Shown here one piece after another: positions 11,396-22,797 of a stretch of DNA of 64,000 nucleotides. The position numbers were made by a program, and so were the translations under genes. Positions within the stretch are counted from its first letter, which is position 1; each line of letters opens with the position of its first letter. This DNA comes from Epiperipatus broadwayi (lineage: Eukaryota; Onychophora; Udeonychophora; Euonychophora; Peripatidae). The notes beneath the pieces were generated by a model. The model was given only the letters and a program-made list of their open reading frames with translations. It was not told the DNA's origin and did not search any database. The stretch spans positions 1,196,545 to 1,260,544 of the forward strand of contig JAQFVV010000276.1 in assembly GCA_028023455.1 (NCBI GenBank), given 5' to 3'.

Positions 11396-13343
11396 TTATT
11401 TAAAGTATAACGAAAATTAGATGATTGAAATTAAATTTAAGTGACCACATAAATGAATCAACATGATAATAATAAATTAAATGCAAAGTTATTCTTTTAA
11501 AAACAACAATTAAATAATTTTGCTACACAAAATAGGAATGCAAAATACAGGAATAAATAGGTATAAGATAATTATATCAATATCTCTGATAACATTCTCT
11601 AAATAAATGAGTTTACTTATAAGAATAAATCACAGGTAGCTGCAATGATGTTTAATTCTGTGTGTTGCTCATACAAATACAAAATTATTAAAGAAGGTTT
11701 CCAATAAATTGGATTTAAATATATCCTTATTACCGTAAAATCTAAAACAGAATAGAGATTTATCTATTTCCGCTATCGAAACACACTCTCAAAATGGCAT
11801 ATTCTTGTTTATCCTTTTATCTAGAAAAACATTTATTTCTCTCTAGATAAATATAATGCAGCAAGGCAAATTTATGTAGCATTAAGATTCTAAGCACTAC
11901 ATTTTATATAAGACTATAGTCATTGATTAACTCTTTATTTCTGATATTTTAATATTATTACTACAAGTACATTTTTAAGCATTATTTATTAATTAAAATA
12001 AACATATTTATAATGTGATACCATTAATATCATATAAGTACATAAGAAACAAAATTTAACATCTATAAGACAAGAGCATCCCATAATAAATAAGAGAATT
12101 TAGTAATATTATTATATAATAGTAACAACTTACCTCTAATATAACATTACAGGTAAACATCTTATATCAATTTAATTATTGAAACCATATTACCTGAATT
12201 AAAATATTACACAAAATACATTGTAAAAAAAATAAGCTATTAAACCATCATTATTCATTAAAGTTTATGAATAATTTAATCCAACTTCTCTATGCATAGT
12301 TACATTATTAAACTCCTTTTTTATGAATATACTCATTATTTTATTCTTTTAAAGATTCCATGTTATAATGTATGATTAGTTCATTATCAGTAATTTTTCA
12401 AAATTTTATTGATAAGTGAGATAAGATCCTTTCTGTGATATTGATCCACTTATGGCATGATGTTTTATTTTAAAAGCAATAATAATATTGCTTATTGCAA
12501 TTTTTAAATCCGTTATGAAGGTAATTAAGTTTTAGGTTAATTATCCTTTTTAAGAAATAAAGTATATTATGCTTTTTGGATCTCCCATAGGGTTAGATTT
12601 TATAAAATTAGCAAAAACACAACCATTAAGTTAAATCAAAACTTTCCAGATGTACTTAATGAAATATTCATATAAATTGAAAAATAAAAGCAAAATCTGA
12701 TTTACTTAATACAAAAACCTTAATAATTCCAAAATTATTTGAAAGCTTGAACATGTAGGACTATATTTAAATAAGTCAAAGATTAAAGTGAGAATTTATC
12801 CAATTAAAATTTTTATCAATATTATCAGGTAAATAATTAATTATTCTTCTATTATTATATCATATTTGAAGATGATAATCACAAAGGTTTGCATCCACCT
12901 ATAATCAATGGTTTATTTTAGCCAGACATGTGGCTGGAATCAAATAACCATAATGGTAAATTGAATACTTAATACATATAAAGTTTATCAGATGAATTTT
13001 TTACACATAGAACCCCAAATGTTATCAAGTACTTGCTTTTATACTTTCTAACACATTATTGAAAAAATGACATAGATTTGAACTCTTCTTTCACTCAAGT
13101 TTGATTTTTATGTGAAACTTGAGTGTAGTTGCTTAGCGATAATTTTTTTCCAAATGATAGGAACTCTTAGATTTCAACAAATTTTACAAACATAAAATAT
13201 TTTAAAATAAAGTTATTGTAAAGCTAAATATATAATTATTTACCCTTATTTTGATGTTGAACAATATATTAATACTTTATCTATTAAAATAAATAAGATT
13301 TAATTTTTAAATTGACCATTCTCATATTTCATATAGGATTTTC
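11396..13343. other. AT-rich non-coding stretch
   Basis: Nothing recognised: no repeat partner in the window and no coding signal. Confidence 0.45.
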
Positions 13344-15290
13344 TATTATTAAAACAGGTAAAACTCTCCATACAGTTGTGCCTCTCAGTGCAAGCCAGAG
13401 TAATCAATGGATTCCAGAAAGCTTGTACATAAAATCCTTGTCTAGTGTCTATGTAACCAATATTCTCAAACTAGTTTATAGCTTGTGGCTTTTGTCAGTG
13501 AGGAGGTTTGGATCTGAGAGTATTGCACCTAGATCTTAAAATCTAATGCAACCCTCCAACAGCCAGCTTTTATTTCTACTTAACTACAAAACTATGAGTC
13601 TAAAATGGAAAACAAACACAATATTTGTAATTCAAGCTCATTACCTTATATAGTCATATATACTCATACATTTTGGTGTCTTTGGTTTTTTAATAACTAT
13701 AAGCATCACTATCCTATTAGGTATGATTGGTGTTAAATCACTAAACATCATATGATTACCATTTCTTGTTTGCTCATAACTGTTATTAAAACAGGCAAAA
13801 CTCTTCATACAGTAATGCCACTCAGTGCAAGCAAGAATAATAAATGGATGCCAGAAGGCTTGTGCATAAAATCCCTATCTAGTGCCTACTCATCGAATAT
13901 CCACAGACTAGTTTCTAGCTTGTGGCTTTCCTCATTGAAGAGCTTTGGCTCTGAGAGCACTGCACCTAGATCTTAGTATTTAATGCAACCCTCCAGCAAT
14001 CTCTTTTTTATCTCTACTTAACTACAAAACTATGAGTCTAAAATTGAAAACACAAAAGCTCATTAGCTTATATAGTCATATAGGTCTGAACTCAGTTCAG
14101 TACCCATACATTTTGGTGTCCTTGGTTCTTTAATAAACATAGCTGTCACTATGCTTTTAGGCAGGATTGGTTGTAAATCACTAAACATCACATGATCACC
14201 ATATCTGTGGCACTACTGTATTGAGGGTTTTGTCTGTTTTAATAACAGTTATGAGCAAGCATAAGAGATAATGATCATATGATGTTTAGTAGTTTAACAC
14301 CAATCCTGCCTAATAGGATCCAAAAATGCCAAAATGAATGGGTACCTATATGCTTGGATTGAAAATATTATTGTGTTTTCAATTTTAGACTCATAGTTTT
14401 GTAGTTAAATAGAGATAAAAGTTGGATGCTGGAGGATTACATTAGATCCTAAGTTCTAGGTGCAGTGCTCTCAGATCCAAGGCTTCTCACTGATCTTGGA
14501 TTGAAAATACTGTGTTTTCTTTTAGACTCATAGTTTTGTAGTTAAGTAGAAATAAAAGATGACTGCTGGAGGTTTGCATTAGATCCTAAGATTTAGGTGC
14601 AGCGCTCTAAGATCCAACACTCCTCACTGATGAAAGCCACAAGCTAAAATTTAGTCTAGGGATATTGGATGAATAAGCACTAGATAGGGATTTTATGAAC
14701 AAGCCTACTGGCATCTATTGACTATTCTGGCTTGCAATGAGTGGCACTACTGTATGGAGATTTTGCCTGTTTTAATAACAGTTATGAGCAAGCATAAGAA
14801 ATGGTGATCATGTGATATTTAGTGGTTTAACACCAATTCTGCCTAATAGGATAGCAGTGGCTATAGTTATTAAAGACCCAAGGTCATTAAAATGTATGGG
14901 TACTGAACCAAGTTCAGAGGTATATGACTATATAAGCTAATGAGTTTGGATTGAAAATATTATTGTGTTTTCAATTTTAGACTCATAGTTTAGTAGTTAA
15001 ATAAAAATAAATGGTAGCTACTGGAGGGTTGCATTAAATCCTAAGATCTATGTGCAGTACTCTCAGATCAAAAGCTTTTCACAGATAAAAACCACAAACC
15101 TGAAACTAGTATGGGGATATTTGATGAGTAAGCACTAGATAGGGATTTTATGCACAAGCCTTCTGGAATTCATTGAGTACTCTGGCTTGCACTGAGGGGC
15201 ACTACTGTATGGATAGTTTTGCCTGTTTTAATAACAGCTATTAGCAAACATAAGAAATGCTGATCATGTAATGTTTAGTGGTTTAATTTT
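13344..15290. repeat. Palindromic array of roughly 430-bp units carrying degenerate hammerhead-like cores
   Basis: Two units lie in one orientation (from about 13344 and 13780). The array then reverses near 14205, and about two to three diverged units follow in the opposite orientation, ending at about 15290. Shared landmarks are 'aaaactctccatacagt', 'tctagtgcctactcatc', 'tagcttgtggct' and 'actacaaaactatgagtc'. ORFs of 74-75 codons inside the units (13312-13539, 13752-13976) are repeat sequence and not genes. The segment from the 'ctcactgatga' motif to 'ctagtct' matches the ribozyme-like element at 48.4 kb. Confidence 0.85.
14614..14661 (+). ncRNA. Degenerate hammerhead-ribozyme-like core in the 13-15 kb array
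   Basis: CTGATGA is intact at 14627-14633, followed by a small hairpin with loop CACAA. The expected GAAA is replaced by AAAA, and the stem I partner 'tagggat' carries a mismatch. It is probably inactive. It is listed because it is the best core in this array and shows the same architecture as 48416-48459. Confidence 0.3.
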
Positions 15291-15748
15291 CTATTATTCC
15301 TATGGTTTTATATTAAATATATTTTTAATTTCTAAAGAACATCATTTTATTATATCTAGACATAAAAACAAACACATAAATGCACATTTAAAAGTTATAA
15401 GTAGGTTAAATTTGTTTACAAATGATTTTAAATTGGATATAAATCATTGAATTTATGATTATGTTGTGACCACTTTCTTCATCTTAATAAAAAAAATTTA
15501 ACAATAAATGTTCATCAATGTAATGTAGAATTGATAATTTCATTTTGTTAATAAATGTTTTTATAAATTTTGAATTTAACCATGATTTTTCCTTTTCAAT
15601 ACCACTTTTAGACTTATTTTAAACTATGTTTGCCAACTTGGATCTCCCTTAGCAATGCTACACTCATATATATATTGTGACTTGATAATTACAACTATTA
15701 TAAAAATAAAAATTTAAGCTGATTATTTTTAATATTGAATCTATGGGG

Positions 15749-15792
15749 ATACTATCACAATATATATATATATATATATATATATTGTGATA

Positions 15793-15831
<39 letters not shown>
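15749..15831. repeat. TA microsatellite with an embedded palindrome
   Basis: 'atactatcacaata' followed by TA repeats and the reverse complement 'tattgtgatagtat' (15749-15797), then a further (TA)n tract to 15831. TA-rich hairpins of this kind expand easily. Confidence 0.85.
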
Positions 15832-15833
<2 letters not shown>

Positions 15834-16087
15834 TAACAGAAAAGGAATAGGAATGTTAAACAAAATGAGTGAATAAATCCTCAATATTATATATAATATA
15901 AACATAAAAGCCCAATACATATTTAAAATCACACACATGTGACAAAAATAGATGAATGAATTCAGTTATAAATATAAACTGAATATAAAATAGAAAATAC
16001 ATGAAATTTAACACTATCAACTAATATTAAAAAAATATCAACTCTTATTCTTCTCTTTCACTTTCTTTGCATATCTTCATATAATCA

Positions 16088-16320
16088 TATATATTACTTA
16101 TATCACTTCTTTCTTATACACTCTAATGCAACAAATTTTCTTAAAAACTTCTTTATTTTCCTTACAGTTTCAATTGTCCAGCCGTCTTCATCAGAGCTTT
16201 ATCTTTAGAGCTCTGATGAAGACTGCTGGACAGTCGAAACTGTAAGGAAAATAAAGAAGTTTTTAAGAAAATTTGTTGCACTAAAGTGTATAAGAAAGAA
16301 GTGTTATAAGCAATATATAT
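16088..16320. repeat. Foldback element with near-perfect roughly 112-bp arms
   Basis: 16088-16199 is the near-exact reverse complement of 16206-16320, with a spacer of only about 6 bases. The right arm contains CTGATGA (16213-16219), a possible 5-bp stem GACTG/CAGTC, then GAAAC (16236-16240), the conserved blocks of a hammerhead core. No convincing stem I or cleavage triplet was found, so the ribozyme call is weak here. Confidence 0.8.
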
Positions 16321-16430
16321 TAAAAAATTTATTAAAGTTTTTCATTTAAGTTTTATCATGGATATGGCCTTTCTGTAAAATATGTACATACTGATAATTA
16401 TATATTCTTTTATTATTGTTGTTGATAATA

Positions 16431-16533
16431 TTATTACTTGTCTAATAAAAGTAAAACAACATTTATATTAAAGAGATCTTTATTACTTGTCTAATAAAAG
16501 TAAAACAACATTTATATTAAAGAGATCTTTATT
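16431..16533. repeat. 49-bp exact tandem duplication
   Basis: The block starting 'ttattacttgtctaataaaa' occurs at 16431 and again at 16480 with no difference visible. It is a recent duplication, or possibly an assembly artefact. Confidence 0.9.
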
Positions 16534-17899
16534 TTGTTAATGATAATTATTAAATAATATTATTAACCCATGAACCAAATATAAGATGTGATATTTTTGA
16601 CCAAGTCGTGGCAATATTTGTATTATTTTGATTTATATTTACAATATTTTTTTAAAATAAAAAAATTTATAATCTCTGATGGCTATTTTGTTTTGTTTAA
16701 TACTATGTATTCTTAACAAACACAATTTATTAAAATGAAGATATTATTGATTTCAAAGAATAAAAATCTTATCAGAGTATCATGTATAAATTATTTCATA
16801 AAGTTAACTTAAATAAATAGTCTAAATGAGGACAGCCATTGGGTTCTTCATTCACATTGATTTATAAATCATCAGATACTATGAACTTGACATCTAAAAT
16901 TTTATATTGCTTTATTCATTGACTATCTTCAATTTTATTCACACACACACACACACCCCAAGAGTCAACATTATTCAAACCAGCTTTATTCCTTTCTTTA
17001 ACATCATCCATTTATTTTATGGAAAGTTTTACTGTTTCTTTCTTAGTTAGGTTAGTAATATTTACAAAGGCAATAAACTTCAAGAATGCTTGAAAATGCG
17101 AATGTAGGGACCTCTACAGGTCTTAACCACAAACTTACAATTCGGAAGAAGTTTTATTCGTCAATTGTGGCAAACAGATGAATCTTTTATTCTTTTTTTT
17201 TTTCAATAAAATTTTTTGATTCACTTCTTATACAATTTTTTATTGAAAACTTAGTATTCGATCAGTTCTCAGAAATTTTCTGTAGCATCTCATTATAACC
17301 TTTCAAAATATTTGTTTCTAATTATGCCATTGGTTTCTGCAAATGATCATAACTTATCTCAATATTAGAAATCAATTTCGATCAATTAATTGGTACAAAC
17401 TTAATTTAAAATAAATTTAAGTGGTTTTATCTTGCTAATATTAAGATTTTAGTTCTAACTAAAATATCCAGATTTTAGCTGTTGCCAGTGATCTAAAAAA
17501 AAGATAATAGAAATTAGTTATCTTGTGTGAGAGTATGGAATAATATAATGATTATTATTTGTTTTGTTTTGTTGTTTTTTTTTTTTTTTTGTTAACAAAC
17601 AACGAAAGTGTTAGAACTGGAAGCACAACCCCTAAACCTTGACCGTTAGTGTAGTCATTTTATCTCTTCACTAATCTAAAAAAGGCTCTGCGCATAAGAC
17701 TGGTAAATAAATGTTACTCATTGTTTTTAATTTGTACTGGGAAAAAAAAATTTTTTTAAAAACATAATTATTAGACAAGCATTCAAAAATAATTCTCTAA
17801 AAAGTATTATTTGCATATTTTCCAACCCATATATATATAAGATCAAGAATAATTGTCAAATAATTTCGATAATTTTAAATGCGTGTTTAACAACTAATT
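16534..17899. other. AT-rich non-coding stretch
   Basis: A short (CA)n tract at about 16940-16957 and T-homopolymers near 17190 and 17575. No gene was found. Confidence 0.45.
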
Positions 17900-18297
17900 A
17901 ATCATTAGTTTACTGTGACACAATCACTTAAGAGTTCGACTTTATCCGCTATTTGACAAAATCAAAATATTAAATTTATGAATGTTTAACATGCATCTTA
18001 TTGTGTGTAAAATGTGTTTGTTTGTTATTTTTAGCCCAATATTACAAGATCCAATTCTCTTGACAGTTGTAAGAGGTCAGCGTTTAATGTTAGAATTTTA
18101 ATCATTAGTTCACTCTAACACAATCACATAACAGTTTGTCTTTATCCGTCATTGACAAAATCAAAATATTAAATTTATGAATGTTTAACACGCATCTTAT
18201 TGTGTGTAAAATTTGTTTGTTTGTTGTTTTTAGCCCAATATTTCAAGATCCAATTCTCTTGACAGTAGTAAGAGGTCAGCGTCTAATGTTAGAATAG
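17900..18297. repeat. Tandem dimer of a 200-bp unit
   Basis: 'atcattagtt' at 17901 and 18101 starts two copies that run in parallel to 'gtaagaggtcagcgt' near 18080 and 18280. They are diverged by a few percent and lie immediately upstream of the hAT element. Confidence 0.85.
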
Positions 18298-19441
18298 ATA
18301 TTTTTTAGTCATGCCAAACCCAAACTATTTTCATAAGACCAGGGCCGGCGGAAGCGGGCATGCAACGCATGCTAGGCATGCGGGCGCTGGCAGAAGGAGG
18401 CGCCAACAAAAATTATTGAGAGTAGATTATTGAAAATCATATGAAGTCATATTATATCTTATTAAATGACACACACAAGCAGGCCTGCACACAAGCTCTG
18501 CTTAATATTAAAAATATAAAACAATCAAATCTATTATTTATCATGAACAATAAACTAAACATAAAGTTTATTATATTACAAATTTCATATTGTAATGTTT
18601 ATATATATATAGTACTGCTTATAGTAAACTATAAGTAACTTTCTGCTAGCAAATATATAAATAAACACACACTAAAAGTATTATAAATTAGAACTTATGT
18701 ATGTATATGCGTATATATATATATATTAGATCATGTACATAATTTTGAAATCGTAAGAAACGATTATAATATTGCAAAATAAAACATTTTCTAATTTTTT
18801 ATTTAAATAATAATTTGATATAAATATTCGAACGTGTATGTAATATATATTATAGGTATAATTCCAGTAAACTTAATATAATTTTCAGTTTACTTTTTAT
18901 TTTATATATTTTAATCGTTGGCAAAAGTCTATTTTTTCTGCATACTAATTAGGTTTGCAAATTAATTACATACGTTTGCTTATGATGTTTATCGCAAATT
19001 TTAAAATCTTAGTAAGAACTTGTAAACAATAATTATAATCCCAGGAAATTTTCTATTGAAATCGCAAATCAGGCCTGGCAGGCCACCTGTGTTAATTAGA
19101 AAAATATATGATAACAAAAGAAAATCTTGCCAATGGTAAAACTAAAATGTTCAATCAAGCGTAAAAAGCTGGACACTTGAGTTATTTTAAAACCTGACCA
19201 TTTTTAATGACAATGGCTGAATATTTCCAATTTATTAGCTGCCTTTTTTAGGTAAACAAGTTAAACAACTTCTTCCCCTCCGCGTATAGAGTTTTGTATT
19301 TTGGCGCAAGAAGTAATTTTTGTTGGACATCTAAATTAGCGATATATAATCTTAAGTATTAAGATACATGATGTAAATATATAAATTAGAGTCCGTATTT
19401 ATTTATTTATTACATTTGAAAATTATTTTAAAGTGGCGTTC

Positions 19442-21934
19442 ATGAGTAAAAGTAATATGGAATCAAAAACTAAGAAAAAACTATCCGGTGCACAAAATCG
19501 TAAACGCCAAGCTGAAAAAATAGCAAACATTAAAAAACAAAGTGGATCACTTAATAAATATCTTAAAATATCAACTGCTTCTGAAATAGCTTATACTCAA
19601 CAAGAACCAGAACCGTGCACATCATCTAGTTCACAGGGAACTGTTGAAAATATTGAACAAGATTTTAGTAAGAAACAGTTAAGTGACAACAAAGTCATTG
19701 TGCCAATATCATATCAAATGTGTACAAATTTAGAAGATCCAGCTGAATGGAATAAAATCGATGACAAACTACGTGTTATTTTAGTAGAAATGGGGCCTGT
19801 TCAAAAGAAAGATATTATATATCCGAACGATGTACATGGCCGTAAATTTTCTGATGTATATTATAATAGAAAAATGGAAAACGGAGAAGTAGTTTTTCGA
19901 AAATGGCTTATTTATTCCGAAATTTTGAACTCTGTGTTTTGCTTTTGTTGCAAACTTTTTGGATCTACTGAATCTAGCCTCATAGAAGGATACAATAATT
20001 GGAGAAATTTAAGTACAACTTTACACAGACATGAAACTAGTATGGCTCACATGAAAAGTTTATTGAATTGGAATGAACTTGAGAAAAGATTAAAAAACAA
20101 AATTACTATTGATTGTCAATCTCAAAATTTATATGAAATGGAAAAGAAACATTGGAGGAGTGTTTTGGAATGGCTGATTGAAATTATCAAATTCCTTGGT
20201 AGTCAAAATTTAGCATTTCGCGGATCATCTGATAAATTATACGAAAAAAATAACGGAATTTTTTTAAAATTAATTGAATTATTTGCGAAGTTTGATCCCG
20301 TTATGGAAAATCATGTTGAGAGGGCCCTAGATCAAAACAATAGAGTACATTATTTGAGCAAAGATAGCCAAAATGAATTATTGGAAATTTTAAGTACAGC
20401 AATTAGGGAAACAATTTTATTATCGATAAAGAAATCCAAATATTATTCTATTATTTTAGATTGTACACCAGATGCAAGTAAAACTGAACAAATGACCATA
20501 ATAGTTCAGACTCGTTTCTCTAATAATGGAACGGTTAAAATTAGAGAAAACTTTTTAGGTTTCATAGATATAACAGATTCCACTGGACGAGGTTTATGTA
20601 CAACAATAATTGAACAACTGGAAAAATGGAAGATTCCCATTGAAGACATGCGTGGTCAAGGGTATGATAATGGGGCCAACATGAAAGGCAAAAAGGCTGG
20701 ACTTCAAAATTTGATTTTAACCAAAAACCCTCTTGCATTTTATGTACCATGTGCTGCTCATTCTTTAAACTTAATCATAAACGATGCCGCCAAAGTCAAT
20801 GTAGATACAATTGGTTTTTTTGCAATTGTTCAAAAAATATACAATTTTTTTTCATCATCTTATAAACGGTGGTCAATCCTTTTAAAATTTATTAAAACTT
20901 TAACTCTAAAACAACCATCAGAAACACGATGGGAAAGCAGAATTGATGCAATCCGGCCTCTACGGTATCAGTTGGGTGAAATTTATGATGCACTCTATGA
21001 AATAATGAACAACGAATCTTTTAATAGAGAAATTCAACATGAAGCTCAATCACTCTGCACTAACCTTAAGGATTACAAATTTATTTGTTCTTTAATAATT
21101 TGGCATGATATATTAAATAGAATAAATCCTGTCAGTAAAATGCTCCAAAATGTAAATATGAATGCTTCACTTGCTTTAGAATCGATCGCAAATCTAAATA
21201 AATTTTTACGAGAATATCGATCAGATTCAAATTTCAAAAACATTCTCAAAATTGCAGATGAACTTAGCGAAGAGGTTGATGGAGAGAAAGAATTTAAAAC
21301 TGCCAAAGAAGTTCGACAACGGAAAAAAACTCGTCAATTTGATTACGAGCATCAGGACAAAACACCTCAAATACCTGAAGAAAAATTTAAAATAAACATG
21401 TTTTTTACACTTTTAGATGTAGCGATTAATTCTTTAACAGAACGCTTTGAACTCCTCGAAGCATGTTATAATAATTTCAATTTTCTATATAAAATATCAG
21501 AAATTAATAAGAGCGAGTTACAAGCAAAATGCAAAGATTTAGAAAATATTTTGAAATTTGATAACAGTAAAGATATTAATGCTACAGATTTATTCAACGA
21601 ATTATGTGCTTTTCGAGATATTTTTCAAAAGGATTTTTTAAATTCTCAAAACCCTTTCGAAACACTTAATTTTATAGTTTCTAATAATTTATCTATGCCA
21701 AACTTATCAATAGCTTTAAGAATATTATTAACATTACCTGTTAGTGTTGCAAGCGGTGAGCGCTCTTTTTCTAAGTTAAAATTAATTAAAACTTACTTGA
21801 GAACAACTATGTCACAAAAACGGCTTGTTAATTTGGCATTAATTGCTATTGAAAATGATATTTGTGCAGAACTGGAAATAAATACAATCATATCAAGGTT
21901 TATTAATATGAAGTCAAGGAGTATAAAATTATAA
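19442..21934 (+). CDS. hAT transposase with TTF-type zinc finger (ZMYM1-like / DUF4371 group)
   Basis: This enzyme excises and reinserts the element by cut-and-paste in the nucleus. I start it at the ATG at 19442 (830 residues; a further in-frame ATG lies at 19457). A Lys-rich N-terminus with SGAQNRKRQAEK looks like a nuclear-targeting region. A TTF-type finger spans roughly residues 150-205 (FCFCCKLFG, then TLHRHETSMAHM). The RNase-H-like core begins near 335 with SIILDCTPDASKTEQM, where the Asp is the probable first catalytic residue. GQGYDNGANMKG follows near 405, then PCAAHSLNLIIND near 436. The C-terminal hAT dimerisation region is at about 766-806, with SVASGERSFSKLKLIKTYLR and LALIAIE. 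No introns, stops or frameshifts are visible. Length and domain order match complete family members. Domestication seems unlikely because the TIRs and target duplication are intact. Confidence 0.95.
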   Translation: MSKSNMESKTKKKLSGAQNRKRQAEKIANIKKQSGSLNKYLKISTASEIAYTQQEPEPCTSSSSQGTVENIEQDFSKKQLSDNKVIVPISYQMCTNLEDPAEWNKIDDKLRVILVEMGPVQKKDIIYPNDVHGRKFSDVYYNRKMENGEVVFRKWLIYSEILNSVFCFCCKLFGSTESSLIEGYNNWRNLSTTLHRHETSMAHMKSLLNWNELEKRLKNKITIDCQSQNLYEMEKKHWRSVLEWLIEIIKFLGSQNLAFRGSSDKLYEKNNGIFLKLIELFAKFDPVMENHVERALDQNNRVHYLSKDSQNELLEILSTAIRETILLSIKKSKYYSIILDCTPDASKTEQMTIIVQTRFSNNGTVKIRENFLGFIDITDSTGRGLCTTIIEQLEKWKIPIEDMRGQGYDNGANMKGKKAGLQNLILTKNPLAFYVPCAAHSLNLIINDAAKVNVDTIGFFAIVQKIYNFFSSSYKRWSILLKFIKTLTLKQPSETRWESRIDAIRPLRYQLGEIYDALYEIMNNESFNREIQHEAQSLCTNLKDYKFICSLIIWHDILNRINPVSKMLQNVNMNASLALESIANLNKFLREYRSDSNFKNILKIADELSEEVDGEKEFKTAKEVRQRKKTRQFDYEHQDKTPQIPEEKFKINMFFTLLDVAINSLTERFELLEACYNNFNFLYKISEINKSELQAKCKDLENILKFDNSKDINATDLFNELCAFRDIFQKDFLNSQNPFETLNFIVSNNLSMPNLSIALRILLTLPVSVASGERSFSKLKLIKTYLRTTMSQKRLVNLALIAIENDICAELEINTIISRFINMKSRSIKL

Positions 21935-22074
21935 CATGTTTTGTAATGCATTTACTTTTTTTAACTGTATTTTCTTTTTTTTAATATTAAAAATTATTTA
22001 TTTACATTGCCTTGTTTGTTTCCCTTAGAAAGATTTTGTACACTAATATTTATAACATGTAGGTGGTATAGATT

Positions 22075-22732
22075 AAAGTGACCAGATTTTAACATTGGTA
22101 AAATGGGACACCATTGACCGGGGGGGGGGGGCTGATTAAAAATTTGGTTTATATGGAGCGTTTATATAGATATAGCGTACATTAATAATAATAAATTAAA
22201 TATGTATGTTTGTAATATTATCTTTTTTAAAAATTATTTCATTTATAAATTGTAAATTTATTATTAAATTTGCTAATATTTGCGTAAATTTAGAGGTTAG
22301 AAAAATTAGCAAAAATTTTAAAAATAATGGGTTTGTTAAAAACAGACAGTGACGCAAATAATAAATATGAAATTTTAAAAAAAAAATATTTGAGATTAAA
22401 ATATGTAAATGTTTTTCGAAAATTATTTTAAACATTTAAATATTTTAATCTCAAACATTTTTTTTTTAATTTATTATATATATATATATATTTGAATCAC
22501 TCTGTCTATTTTTAACAAACACATTATTTTTAAAATTTCTGCAAATTTTTCTAACATCTAAATTTGCCGTGTTAAATTATATATTATTTTATACAAACCG
22601 TTTGTATGAAATAATATATAATTTAACAATCAATTTTATGCTATTTTTGATATCAAAAATAGCATTACATCGTGTATTCTTTCTAAAAATCATGACTTTT
22701 TTAAAATGCCACGGGACACGGTCGGGTCACCT
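22075..22732. repeat. Possible nested transposon inside the hAT 3' flank
   Basis: The left end 'aagtgaccagatttta' followed by 'aaaatgggaca' is partly mirrored at the right end, which reads 'aaggtgacccgacc' then 'gtgtcccgtggcatttt' on the minus strand. Inside are a run of twelve or more G at about 22120 and two further hairpins (22376-22470; 22572-22628 with arms of about 27 nt). This looks like a non-autonomous DNA element inserted downstream of the transposase. The boundaries are uncertain. Confidence 0.4.
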
Positions 22733-22797
22733 TAGTAAACATACATATTGACAGGGGCACCAAAATCAAATTTGCATGCGCCGGCCCTGCATAAGAC

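Larger units (their letters stand above)
18340..22789 (+). mobile_element. Full-length hAT DNA transposon with intact transposase
   Basis: Both ends carry the inverted terminal repeat CAGGGCCGGCG (18340-18350 and 22779-22789). The same 8 bp, cataagac, flanks it (18332-18339 and 22790-22797), exactly the hAT duplication length. Just inside the 5' TIR is a GC-rich zone with repeated GCATGC, probably transposase-binding sequence. It encloses an uninterrupted 830-codon transposase. The perfect target duplication and open frame indicate a fairly recent insertion that could still be autonomous. Confidence 0.96.

Noticed and set aside
13752-13976. Two similar 74-75 codon frames (with 13312-13539) that could suggest a small gene family
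   Set aside because: They lie in the same place in tandem non-coding repeat units, and their similarity follows from the DNA repeat.
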